A DNA stretch of 64,000 bases, taken from Parasphingopyxis sp. Lineage in GTDB: Bacteria > Pseudomonadota > Alphaproteobacteria > Sphingomonadales > Sphingomonadaceae. Both the position numbers and the translations under genes were made by a program. Each line of letters starts with the position of its first letter. Within the stretch, counting starts at the first letter, position 1. The stretch covers positions 62,001 to 126,000 of the forward strand of contig NZ_JANQNS010000018.1 in assembly GCF_028279465.1 (NCBI RefSeq), read 5' to 3'. Positions 56,169 through 64,000 of the stretch are shown one piece after another. The notes beneath the pieces are model-generated. The model worked only from the letters and a program-made list of their open reading frames with translations, did not search any database and was not told the origin of the DNA.

Positions 56169-57440
56169 CTAGCCTTGAATGTCCCAAAGTTCGTGCAGTT
56201 TGGCGCGGAAATCCGCCATCGGCATAGCCGGCTCACCGGCAGCGCCAAGCGAACCGCCGGGATCACTCTTTCGGGTGGGCGCGACCTCGTCATGGCCGAA
56301 CACGCGGTCAAGACTGAAAACGTCCGGATTGCGGCGCTTGAGCCATAGCATGACGGCGAAGAGCGCCTCCATCTGTTCGGCAGTATAGGGAACATAATAT
56401 CCAGTGCGCATATTGCCCGTCTGGCTGCCGATATGCCGAACCTGCGCGGCCGAATAGTGTTCGCCGCTATCATTGTCTGGAGTGGCGCGGCCCTGGCCAT
56501 CGGTAATGACCTTGCCGTTGCTTTTCCGTTTGGCTTCGAACCAGGGAATGAAGAGGTCTGTGTCGGCAGTCGGATAGACCCAGCCCGGACAATTGACCTC
56601 AAAGCCGACATAGAATTGGCTGACCCAGTTGCGATTGGTTGCCGGGCATTTGCTTTTCCCAGCATGCGAGCCCCATTGCTCCCAGTCTATATTGGCCGGC
56701 AGATAGATGCGGCCCGACCGGCTGATTGTCGCATAGGCATAGCCAGCCTTCTGAGCGTATCGGAGCGTCCCGAGGGCGCCAAATTCCGGATCATCGGGGC
56801 CCCGTGTCGGCAATCTCCGCCCGGCATCGAAATGGACGATCGCGCCCTCCAGGCCGTTCGGCCGCTTGCCCTTGAATTTTTGCTTCACCGTCTTTTCGGT
56901 GATGAAAAGCGGATCGGCGATGCCGGCCGCATGTATGCCAGCCTCGATCTCGGCACGTGGCGGACGATCGACATCTTCCTTGGTTTCTACCGGCGCAGCG
57001 GGAACGCCAGTCTCAGCATCTTCGAGCAGCTGTTCCGCTTCCGGTAGTAGCTTCAAGACACGGCTCAGATAATGCGGATCGCCCGCATAGCCGCGGGATT
57101 TCAGAAAGCAGATATAGCCTGCGGGATCTTCGGCATAGGTTTGCCATCCCTCGTAAACCGAACGACCTATAAACCGCCAATACCCCTTGATGAATGCCTC
57201 GGGCGAGGCGAATGCACAATAATCGTCGGTTCCGTCATGCGCTTCGTACGAAACCGATTCCGCGAACCCTTCCATTTCGGGCCGCCATTTGAGGCCGGCA
57301 TAATTATGATGATCTTTGGCGAGGCGAGAGGTCGCGCGACCGGATTCAAGCGCCCATTGCGCCAAGGTTATCGCGCGCAGCTTCGGTGCGGAGATATCCG
57401 CGTCTTTGGCCGCCACGATGAGATTTTCCCACTCTGCCAT
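56169..57440 (-). CDS. Two-domain cell-wall hydrolase: glucosaminidase plus N-acetylmuramoyl-L-alanine amidase
   Basis: 423 residues from ATG 57440 with AGGGGAG upstream. Domain 1 (1-140) is a GH73-type glucosaminidase; Glu32 in ALESG is the likely acid. Domain 2 (about 195-420) is Amidase_2 with zinc ligands His203 (IVHF), His383 and Asp393 (GHDEV...KSDPG). No signal peptide is seen, which is the layout of a phage or gene-transfer-agent endolysin, not a secreted autolysin. No holin or phage neighbour is visible. Confidence 0.85.
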   Translation of the reverse strand: MAEWENLIVAAKDADISAPKLRAITLAQWALESGRATSRLAKDHHNYAGLKWRPEMEGFAESVSYEAHDGTDDYCAFASPEAFIKGYWRFIGRSVYEGWQTYAEDPAGYICFLKSRGYAGDPHYLSRVLKLLPEAEQLLEDAETGVPAAPVETKEDVDRPPRAEIEAGIHAAGIADPLFITEKTVKQKFKGKRPNGLEGAIVHFDAGRRLPTRGPDDPEFGALGTLRYAQKAGYAYATISRSGRIYLPANIDWEQWGSHAGKSKCPATNRNWVSQFYVGFEVNCPGWVYPTADTDLFIPWFEAKRKSNGKVITDGQGRATPDNDSGEHYSAAQVRHIGSQTGNMRTGYYVPYTAEQMEALFAVMLWLKRRNPDVFSLDRVFGHDEVAPTRKSDPGGSLGAAGEPAMPMADFRAKLHELWDIQG

Positions 57441-57521
57441 CGCCCACTCCCCTTTTGCCAAATCCCGAATCGGTATTAGCAGAGTTTCGGCGCGCAAGCG
57501 GAGATTGTGGTCCAGTTTGGT

Positions 57522-58685
57522 TCAAAACCCGTGCGGTAACTCCACCGGGCCGACCACAGCACGATATTGGGCGATCGCAAAACCGTCGGTCATCCCAGCG
57601 ATGAAATCCGCGATATGCCGGGAGCGATCGGGGTCGGCTTTCGGCAGCGTTTTCCGCCAGTTCTCAGGCATAAGCGCCGGATCGCCGCTATAGGCGTCGA
57701 ACAGGCGCGCGACGACCGTGCGCACCGCATCGGCTACCGCCTCCTGCTTGGGATGCTCATACATATTCGCGTACAGAAAGCGTTTCAGCCTGCGCTCGTG
57801 CGTCGCGACATCGGGCGAGAATGCCGCCATCGCTGTGCCAATCCGGCGCGCATCGTCGGGGCTGCCTATCCCGGCTTCGGCAATGCGGCGGCGTGTTTCG
57901 GCGATCAGATCGTTGACCATCAGACCGATCTGTTCGCGGATCAGCTCGGACGCCAGAAGATCGGGCCCGGCATCCGGAAAACGCGCAGCCGCGCTATCCC
58001 ACATCTCGGCGATATGCGGCAGTTCGAGCAGTGCATCGCGAGTGAAGAGTCCGGCGCGCAGCCCATCGTCGATATCGTGATTATCATAGGCGATATCGTC
58101 GGCCAGCGCCGCGACCTGCGCTTCGATGCTCGGATAACTGCCCAGCTCCAGTGCATGATCGGCATCGACATCGGCCAGCGCCCAAGGCGGGTCGGTGACG
58201 GGGCCGTTATGTTTGGCCAAGCCCTCCAGCGTCTCCCAGCTCAGATTAAGGCCTGCAAAGCGCGGATAGCGGCGTTCGATCCGGGTCAGCATGCGCAGCG
58301 TTTGCGCATTGTGATCGAAGCCGCCCGCATCTGCGAGCGCGACCTTCAGCGCATCTTCCCCCGCATGGCCGAAGGGCGGATGGCCGATATCGTGCGCGAG
58401 GCACAGCGCCTCGGTCAGGTCTTCGTTGAGGCCCAGCGCCCGCGCGATCGTCCGGCCGATCTGGGCGACCTCCAGACTGTGCGTGAGGCGGACGCGGAAA
58501 TGATCGCCGTCCGGCGCGACGAACACCTGCGTCTTGCCGCGCAGCCGCCGGAACGCGACCGAATGGATGATCCGGTCCCGATCGCGCTGAAACGCATCGC
58601 GCGGACCGCGGGTTTCGTCCCGCCCTTCATCATGCAGTCTGCCCCGCGAACGCGCCGGGTCCGAGGCGTAAGGCGCGCGGCTCAT
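57522..58685 (-). CDS. dgt: dNTP triphosphohydrolase (Dgt-like)
   Basis: 387 residues, HD family. '[13 protein letters not shown]' His69 and '[15 protein letters not shown]' with His98-Asp99 form the metal site. Hydrolyses dNTPs to nucleoside and triphosphate. Overlaps the upstream SPOR protein gene by 4 bp. Confidence 0.94.
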   Translation of the reverse strand: MSRAPYASDPARSRGRLHDEGRDETRGPRDAFQRDRDRIIHSVAFRRLRGKTQVFVAPDGDHFRVRLTHSLEVAQIGRTIARALGLNEDLTEALCLAHDIGHPPFGHAGEDALKVALADAGGFDHNAQTLRMLTRIERRYPRFAGLNLSWETLEGLAKHNGPVTDPPWALADVDADHALELGSYPSIEAQVAALADDIAYDNHDIDDGLRAGLFTRDALLELPHIAEMWDSAAARFPDAGPDLLASELIREQIGLMVNDLIAETRRRIAEAGIGSPDDARRIGTAMAAFSPDVATHERRLKRFLYANMYEHPKQEAVADAVRTVVARLFDAYSGDPALMPENWRKTLPKADPDRSRHIADFIAGMTDGFAIAQYRAVVGPVELPHGF

Positions 58686-60844
58686 CGCGGATTGAGCGGG
58701 GTGATCTCTTGCCCCTCGGCGCTGCGATAGGTCAGGCCCTGAATATCGCCCTCTTCGGCGATGGCGTTGAGAAAGGCCCGGGCTTCGGCGCGGCTGTCGA
58801 ACGGCCCGACGAGCAAGCGGTTCGTGGCGTTCAATGGCGTGAACCAGCCGGTCTTGCCTTCGAATGCCTGCGGTGCGCGGCGCGAAAATTGGCGATAGGT
58901 GAAGCGCAGCGCCGATTGCTGTTGGCCGATCGCAACCTGCGCCCAGTGCCGGGCGGGGTGCGAGGGCGCGGCCTCGGCGGCCGCTTCGGCCTCATCGGGT
59001 GGGGCCATCGTTGAGCCCGCTGCCATCGCCGCTGCGGTCGGCTGTGGCGACGCGCCTTCGCGATAAAGCCGCGTGATCGCCTGCCCGTCCGGGCTGCGCC
59101 AGCGCAGCGATTCGATGCCGGCCTCGGCGAGCGTGTTGATGAATTGCTGCGCCTCGGCACCGCTATCGAAGGGGCCGACCAGCAGGCGATTGGTCTGGCC
59201 GAGCGGCGTGTACCAGCCTTCCCGGTCGGCGAAGATCGCATTGGCGCGCGCATAGCGGCGATAGGTGAAGCGCAGCCCGTCCTGGGTCGGGCCGGTGGCG
59301 AGCTGCACCCAGTTGCGCGCGGGCTTGGCCTGTTCTTCGGCCGCGGGCTCTGGTGCTGCCGGTTCGGGCGCCGACGCTTGGGCTGCCGATGCTGAAGCCG
59401 GTGGCGGTGGCGGTGGCGGTGGCGGTGGCGGTTCAGGCGTGAGTGCAGCCAGCGCCGCTGGCAAGAGCGATTCCGGCTGTTCGGCCGGTTCGGTGGTGTC
59501 TTCCGCCTCGGCGGCTGTTTCCCGCGCGGCCCGCGCACGCAGATCGGCTTCGAGGTCCGCGAGCGAGAAACGGGACGGCATCACATCCAACTGCTCCTCC
59601 GCCGGTGATTGCTGTGCACCGGCGACAGGTCCGGCTGGCGGCTCGGAGAAGCCGGGCCGCGCCGCAACCGCCTCGCGCTCGGGTGTAGGCGGCGGTGGCG
59701 GCGGAGCAGGTGCCGGTGCGGGCGGCGACGGGGTGGGCGCTGGTGCTGGAGCCGGAGCGGGTGGCGGCGGAGGAGGGGGCGGAGGAGGCGGAGGTGGTTC
59801 GGCCTGTGCCACCTGGACAGGCTGGCTGCGCCCCGGACGCCGGCGCGATGCACCCTCGCGCGCGGCGACACGGCGGGCGATCGACTCGCGGCGTTCACGG
59901 CGGCGCTGCTCGCGGCGCGTTTCGCGGCGGCGCTGGGCCTCACTGCGCTGTCCCAGCGCCTCGCCCTGCGGCACGAGGCCCGCGCCCGGCGTACCGGCGG
60001 CGGCGAGATCGGGGAAATCGGACAGCGCATAGCGCGGGCCGCTGCCGCTGGCCGGGAAATTGCCGAAATGCACGGCCTGCGCCTTGCCCGCATCGCTAAG
60101 CTCAGGCAGCCGTCCGAGATAGGGAGTGAGGATTTCGAGTTCGCGGCGCGGCAGGGCAATGGCGGCCGCCTCGATGGTTTCGCGCACATCGGTGCCGGTC
60201 AGCCCGATCACGAAGGCGCGCGTCCGCCAGGCAGTCATATCCTGCGCGCGGAGGAGTGGATCGAGGACTTCCAGCGCTCCGGCCCGGTCGCCCGAAATGG
60301 CGAGGCTGAGCGCCAGTCTTTTGCGCAGCGCATCGGTCGGCTGGCGGCCGAGCGCGAGCCGGTAATCGGCCTGCGCCAGTGCCGGCTGACCGAGCAGATC
60401 GTAGGCGAAACCCCGGTCTCCGGCATATTCGATCAGCGGCACGCCGAGCCGTTCGGCCTCGCGAAACTGCTGCATCGCTTCGAGCGGCCGTTCGAGGCGC
60501 ACGAGCGCACCGCCGAGCCCGGCCTTCACCCGCCCGTTACGCGGACTGAGCTCGTTGGCGCGCACGAAAAAGCCGAGCGCGGCCTGCGGATCGTCGAGCG
60601 CCAGCGCCGCCATGCCCGCGCCGACCAGCGCGCGCGCATCGTTCGGATTGTCGGCAAGCCGGGTGAGATAGCGGTTCAGCTGCTGGACCGCCGATTGCGT
60701 ATTCTGCGCCCGCTCCATGAAGGGAAAGGCCTCGGCACTCTGCGCGGCCGCCGATGCCGGCATACCTGTGCCCGCCAGCAAGAGCGGAGCCAGAAGCAGG
60801 CGCGCGCGAAACTTTCTGCGGTCGGGGGAGGAAATACCGGACAT
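58682..60844 (-). CDS. Exported TPR protein with two tandem SPOR domains
   Basis: 720 residues. Signal sequence (about 15-34), TPR region (about 50-230), an Arg-rich segment (about 305-350), proline runs (about 353-365 and again near 480), then two SPOR repeats (about 525-600 and 645-715, each with 'WVQLATG/WAQVAIG' and '[11 protein letters not shown]'). Two SPOR domains would bind denuded septal glycan strongly. Between ftsZ and dgt. Confidence 0.88.
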   Translation of the reverse strand: MSGISSPDRRKFRARLLLAPLLLAGTGMPASAAAQSAEAFPFMERAQNTQSAVQQLNRYLTRLADNPNDARALVGAGMAALALDDPQAALGFFVRANELSPRNGRVKAGLGGALVRLERPLEAMQQFREAERLGVPLIEYAGDRGFAYDLLGQPALAQADYRLALGRQPTDALRKRLALSLAISGDRAGALEVLDPLLRAQDMTAWRTRAFVIGLTGTDVRETIEAAAIALPRRELEILTPYLGRLPELSDAGKAQAVHFGNFPASGSGPRYALSDFPDLAAAGTPGAGLVPQGEALGQRSEAQRRRETRREQRRRERRESIARRVAAREGASRRRPGRSQPVQVAQAEPPPPPPPPPPPPPAPAPAPAPTPSPPAPAPAPPPPPPTPEREAVAARPGFSEPPAGPVAGAQQSPAEEQLDVMPSRFSLADLEADLRARAARETAAEAEDTTEPAEQPESLLPAALAALTPEPPPPPPPPPPPASASAAQASAPEPAAPEPAAEEQAKPARNWVQLATGPTQDGLRFTYRRYARANAIFADREGWYTPLGQTNRLLVGPFDSGAEAQQFINTLAEAGIESLRWRSPDGQAITRLYREGASPQPTAAAMAAGSTMAPPDEAEAAAEAAPSHPARHWAQVAIGQQQSALRFTYRQFSRRAPQAFEGKTGWFTPLNATNRLLVGPFDSRAEARAFLNAIAEEGDIQGLTYRSAEGQEITPLNPR

Positions 60845-60938
60845 CTATGGCGTTCATAGACGCCGGTTGTTCCGAAAGCACGGGCTAGATTGCGCGCCGA
60901 CACGATAAAGCGCATCGCCCCGGCGGCGAAATGACGGC

Positions 60939-60972
60939 AAAAGGCCGCCCCGCCGGAAGCGGGCGCGGCCTT
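60939..60972 (-). terminator. Rho-independent terminator after ftsZ
   Basis: Minus strand: GGCCGCGCCCGC pairs with GGCGGGGCGGCC around a TTCC loop, followed by TTTT. Eighteen bp after the ftsZ stop. Confidence 0.85.
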
Positions 60973-60989
60973 GATCGCCTATTGCCCGA

Positions 60990-62639
60990 CTACTGGTTGT
61001 TCTGCCGGTTCAGGAAGCGCGGGATATCGAGCGAATCGCCGCTGCCCGAGCTACCACCCGAGGCCGCTTTCTTCTCTTCGCCCTCGACCTTGGCCGCGCC
61101 GCGCGCGATGTTGGACATCCGCTCGAACAGCGTGCCGCCGGCCCGGCCCGGTTTCGCGGCCGGTGTTTCTTCGGGCTTGGCATCTTCGGCAATCCATTTG
61201 CTCGCCGCGGCGGGCTTCGGTTCGGTATCGCCGGACGAGACGATATTGCCCGCATCGAGCAGCAACTCGTCTTCGTCATCGTCCACAGCGACCGGCTCGG
61301 GCGCGGAGATTTCCTTCGCGTCTTCGCCCGCCGAACGCACGGTAAAGGTCGGGCCTGCCGGACGCTCGGTTACCGTCGGTACCGGCGTCGTATCATCGAA
61401 CATGCGTGTCACCGCCGGTTCCAGCTCGGCCGGCGCTTCGGTTTCTGCGACAGGCTCTTCCGCAACTTCTTCCGCTTCGGATTCTGCTGCAATTTCCGGT
61501 GCTTCGGGCGGGGTCAGCTCTTCGATTTCCGGCTCGTCCTTGGCGAGCGGCACGGCCTCTTCGACCGTTTCGTCCATCGCCTCGGCCGTCTCGGTTTCGG
61601 TTTCTTCAGCCTTGTCGCGGGCCGAGGGGAAGCTGAACACCTTGGCCGGCATCGGCTGCGCTTCGCCCGCCGCTTCGGCTTCGATCCCTGTCGCGACGAC
61701 CGATACGCGCAGCTTGCCGTCGAGATCGTCGTTGAACGCCGAACCCCAGATGATGTTGGCATCGGGATCGACCAGTTCCTTGATGTGATTGGCTGCCTCG
61801 TCGACTTCCATCAGGCGCATATCTTCGCCGCCCGTGATCGAGATGATGACGCCCTTCGCGCCCTGCATCGACACACCGTCGAGCAGCGGATTGGCAATCG
61901 CCTTCTCGGCCGCCTCGCGGGCGCGATTGTCGCCCTCGGCTTCGCCGGTGCCCATCATTGCTTTGCCCATTTCCTCCATGACGGAGCGGACATCGGCAAA
62001 GTCGAGATTGATGAGGCCGGGCATGACCATCAGGTCGGTAATGCCGCGCACGCCCTGCTGCAGCACCTCGTCGGCCATCTTGAACGCGTCTTTGAACGTC
62101 GTGTCCGGATTGGCGATCAGGAAGAGATTCTGGTTGGGGATGACGATCAGCGTATCGACATGCTTCTGCAGTTCTTCGATGCCGGCATCGGCCGATTTGG
62201 CCCGGCGCGATCCTTCGAAGCTGAACGGCTTGGTCACGACGCCGACGGTGAGCACGCCCTTTTTCCGGGCCGCTTCGGCGATAACCGGCGCCGCGCCGGT
62301 ACCCGTGCCGCCACCCATGCCGGCGGCGATGAAGCACATGTGAGACCCTTCGAGCGCATCGTCAATCGCGGCCAGCGTTTCCTCGGCGGCCGCGCGGCCG
62401 ATCTCGGGACGCGAACCGGCACCCAGCCCTTCGGTGATCTTCGGACCGAGCTGAATCCGCGTATCGGCGGAGCTGTGATTAAGCGCCTGCGCATCGGTAT
62501 TGGCGACGATGAAATCGACCCCCTGCACCTCGGCTTCGATCATGTTGGCAATCGCATTTCCGCCCGCGCCGCCGACACCGATCACAGTGATCTTGGGCCG
62601 CAATTCGCTGACTTCGGTACGGGTGAATTCGATGCTCAT
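60990..62639 (-). CDS. ftsZ: Cell division protein FtsZ
   Basis: 549 residues. GTPase domain (10-320) with the tubulin signature GGGTGTGA (109-116), then an acidic, Glu-rich linker of about 200 residues and the conserved C-terminal peptide 'DIPRFLNRQ' that binds FtsA. The linker is longer than in E. coli (383 residues total) but typical of alphaproteobacteria. Followed by a terminator. Confidence 0.97.
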   Translation of the reverse strand: MSIEFTRTEVSELRPKITVIGVGGAGGNAIANMIEAEVQGVDFIVANTDAQALNHSSADTRIQLGPKITEGLGAGSRPEIGRAAAEETLAAIDDALEGSHMCFIAAGMGGGTGTGAAPVIAEAARKKGVLTVGVVTKPFSFEGSRRAKSADAGIEELQKHVDTLIVIPNQNLFLIANPDTTFKDAFKMADEVLQQGVRGITDLMVMPGLINLDFADVRSVMEEMGKAMMGTGEAEGDNRAREAAEKAIANPLLDGVSMQGAKGVIISITGGEDMRLMEVDEAANHIKELVDPDANIIWGSAFNDDLDGKLRVSVVATGIEAEAAGEAQPMPAKVFSFPSARDKAEETETETAEAMDETVEEAVPLAKDEPEIEELTPPEAPEIAAESEAEEVAEEPVAETEAPAELEPAVTRMFDDTTPVPTVTERPAGPTFTVRSAGEDAKEISAPEPVAVDDDEDELLLDAGNIVSSGDTEPKPAAASKWIAEDAKPEETPAAKPGRAGGTLFERMSNIARGAAKVEGEEKKAASGGSSGSGDSLDIPRFLNRQNNQ

Positions 62640-62760
62640 GACGTGGTCTCCCCTTGCGATTTCGCATCCTGTTCAAAGCATTAACAATTACTACACCAAT
62701 ATGACTCGCCGTTGCCAGCGAAAAAGTGCCGCGACTCGTGGATAAAGCTCGCTTTATCGC

Positions 62761-64000
62761 TCAATACTCACTCCTGAACGCAGCCATGAATCGGCTCCAC
62801 AAACCGCCCTTTGCCGTGCGGTGCACAAGCTGCACCTGATCCTGCATGGCGCGCAGGTCCTGCGGCCCTTCCGCGGCGAAGCGGGCGAGCCCCGCGAGCG
62901 TCGCAAAAGCCGGTCCCGAATGCGCCTCGGGCAGCCCGGCCAGCGCGATCGGCCGGCCCGTGCGGACGGTGCGGCCGAGGGCGCCTTGCGCAAAATCGGC
63001 GATGCCTTTCAGCTCGGCCCCGCCGCCGGTCAGCACGACCTGCCGGCCGACCGGACCGGTAAAGCCCATCTCGTCCAGCGCATTGCCGACCTGCGCCATC
63101 AGATCTTCGAGCCGTTCGCGAATAACGGAGATCAATTGCGCGCGCGTGATGCGCGGCGCCTCGCCGCTATCCTCGTCGAGCTTGCTCGTGATATCGATCA
63201 TGTCGTGATTGTCGCGCGGGCTCGTCGTCGCCGAGCCATGGAAACATTTGATCCGTTCGGCCTGGGCGCGGCGCATGGCGAACTCGGTCGCAACCGCATC
63301 GGTGATATCGGCCGCACCGATCGGGATCGATGTCAGCCCGACCAGCATGCCGCCGGCGAACAGCGAGACATTAGTGACACCTGCGCCAAGCTCGACCAGC
63401 GCGACGCCAAGCTCGCGTTCTTCCTGGCTGAGACAGGCATAGCCCGTGGCAACCGGCGAAGCGACGATCCCGTCCACGCCGAGATAGGCGCTGCGCACGC
63501 AATGATCGAGATTGCGCATTGGCGAGCGTTCGGTGAGTACGGCATGGATGTCGACGCCGAGCTGATCGGCATGCAGGCCGAGCGGATTTTTCACGCCCTC
63601 CAGTCCGTCCAGCGTGTAGAGCGTCGGATGGGCGTGCAGCACCTCCATATCTTCCGGGTCGATCGCATCGAGCCCGGCCAGGTGGAGATCGCGGATATGC
63701 GCGTCCTCGATCCGGTAACCACCGAGATCGGCCTCGATCGTCGTCACCTTGCTGACGAGCCCACCGGCCGAAAAGCCAACCCATGCGCTGTCGATATTGA
63801 TGCCCGCGATGCGCTCGGCCTGTTCGACGGCTGCGCGGATCGCGGCCTCGGTCTGCTCCATATCGGCGATATAGCCGCGGCGGATGCCTTTGCTCTCGCG
63901 CTGGCCCGTCCCAAGCACCTGCAGATCGCTGCCGTCCGGATTGCGGACGATCATCGCGCAGATTTTCGACGACCCGATATCGAGTACGGTGATCAGATTA
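62761..64000 (-). CDS. ftsA: Cell division protein FtsA (5' end outside window)
   Basis: The frame continues past the right edge; the opening 'ITVLDIGSSKICAM' near 63960 is the actin-fold phosphate loop. The protein has 'GVALVELGAGVTNVSLFAGG' and 'VVLTGGGAELKG'. FtsA anchors FtsZ to the membrane through a C-terminal amphipathic helix, here 'LWSRFMAAFRSEY'. The start codon is not in the window. Confidence 0.95.
   Translation of the reverse strand, partial: NLITVLDIGSSKICAMIVRNPDGSDLQVLGTGQRESKGIRRGYIADMEQTEAAIRAAVEQAERIAGINIDSAWVGFSAGGLVSKVTTIEADLGGYRIEDAHIRDLHLAGLDAIDPEDMEVLHAHPTLYTLDGLEGVKNPLGLHADQLGVDIHAVLTERSPMRNLDHCVRSAYLGVDGIVASPVATGYACLSQEERELGVALVELGAGVTNVSLFAGGMLVGLTSIPIGAADITDAVATEFAMRRAQAERIKCFHGSATTSPRDNHDMIDITSKLDEDSGEAPRITRAQLISVIRERLEDLMAQVGNALDEMGFTGPVGRQVVLTGGGAELKGIADFAQGALGRTVRTGRPIALAGLPEAHSGPAFATLAGLARFAAEGPQDLRAMQDQVQLVHRTAKGGLWSRFMAAFRSEY

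Noticed and set aside
56169-57440. Prophage remnant
   Set aside because: Only one lysin-type gene; no capsid, tail, holin or integrase nearby.
57567-58730. 387-codon frame opposite dgt
   Set aside because: Antisense shadow of the HD-domain protein.

Overview
The window looks like chromosome from a GC-rich alphaproteobacterium, most probably of the order Sphingomonadales. Four things suggest this: serine palmitoyltransferase next to its own acyl carrier protein, a PhyR/NepR/EcfG general stress locus, a large TonB-dependent receptor, and the order ftsA-ftsZ-(SPOR)-dgt-argS-SPOR-nagZ-scpAB-tatABC. No plasmid or intact phage gene set is visible. I cannot name a genus from sequence alone.

Layout. 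0-1.2 kb: the 3' part of a TPR-type protein that begins left of the window. 1.3-11.4 kb: a probable tRNA-borne island. The 3' end of tRNA-Ser(CGA) at 11340-11429 is repeated (22 of 23 bases) at 1349-1371. Between the copies lie an S9 peptidase, a LysR regulator, a TonB-dependent receptor, an alpha/beta hydrolase, a deleted LysR copy, a short coding remnant and a D-threonine aldolase/D-serine dehydratase-like enzyme. No integrase is present. 11.5-19.3 kb: hspQ and carbon-storage genes (WS/DGAT acyltransferase, PHA synthase, PHA depolymerase), with an AlkX/YcaQ-like glycosylase and two folded repeats around the depolymerase. 19.4-24.7 kb: rplU-rpmA, a TetR/metal-hydrolase pair, obgE-proB.

24.7-38 kb is the most interesting part, a nearly continuous sphingolipid synthesis and export region. 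It holds a CerR-like SDR, a dedicated acyl carrier protein, serine palmitoyltransferase, a CHASE3 hybrid kinase, then on the other strand DUF2141, a ceramide-kinase-like lipid kinase and a Tam41-like nucleotidyltransferase. An LptF/LptG-like pair, a flippase, a fatty-acid hydroxylase and a bacterial ceramide synthase (bCerS)-like acyltransferase follow. Together they could make the long-chain base, acylate it, reduce and hydroxylate it, phosphorylate and perhaps CDP-activate it, and export it.

38-45 kb: repeats, a small helix-turn-helix protein, xth, erpA, an M23 peptidase, a DUF455 ferritin-like protein, bcp and glnE. 45.2-49.6 kb: the stress-response locus, with two nepR genes, ecfG, a 44-residue membrane protein, phyR and a PhyP-like sensor whose ATP-binding region is degenerate. 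A consensus EcfG promoter sits before a candidate small RNA with two C-rich hairpin loops, followed by an entericidin-like lipoprotein gene. 49.6-64 kb (all minus strand): tatABC, scpAB, nagZ, a SPOR protein, argS, a two-domain wall hydrolase, dgt, a double-SPOR protein, ftsZ and the start-truncated ftsA.
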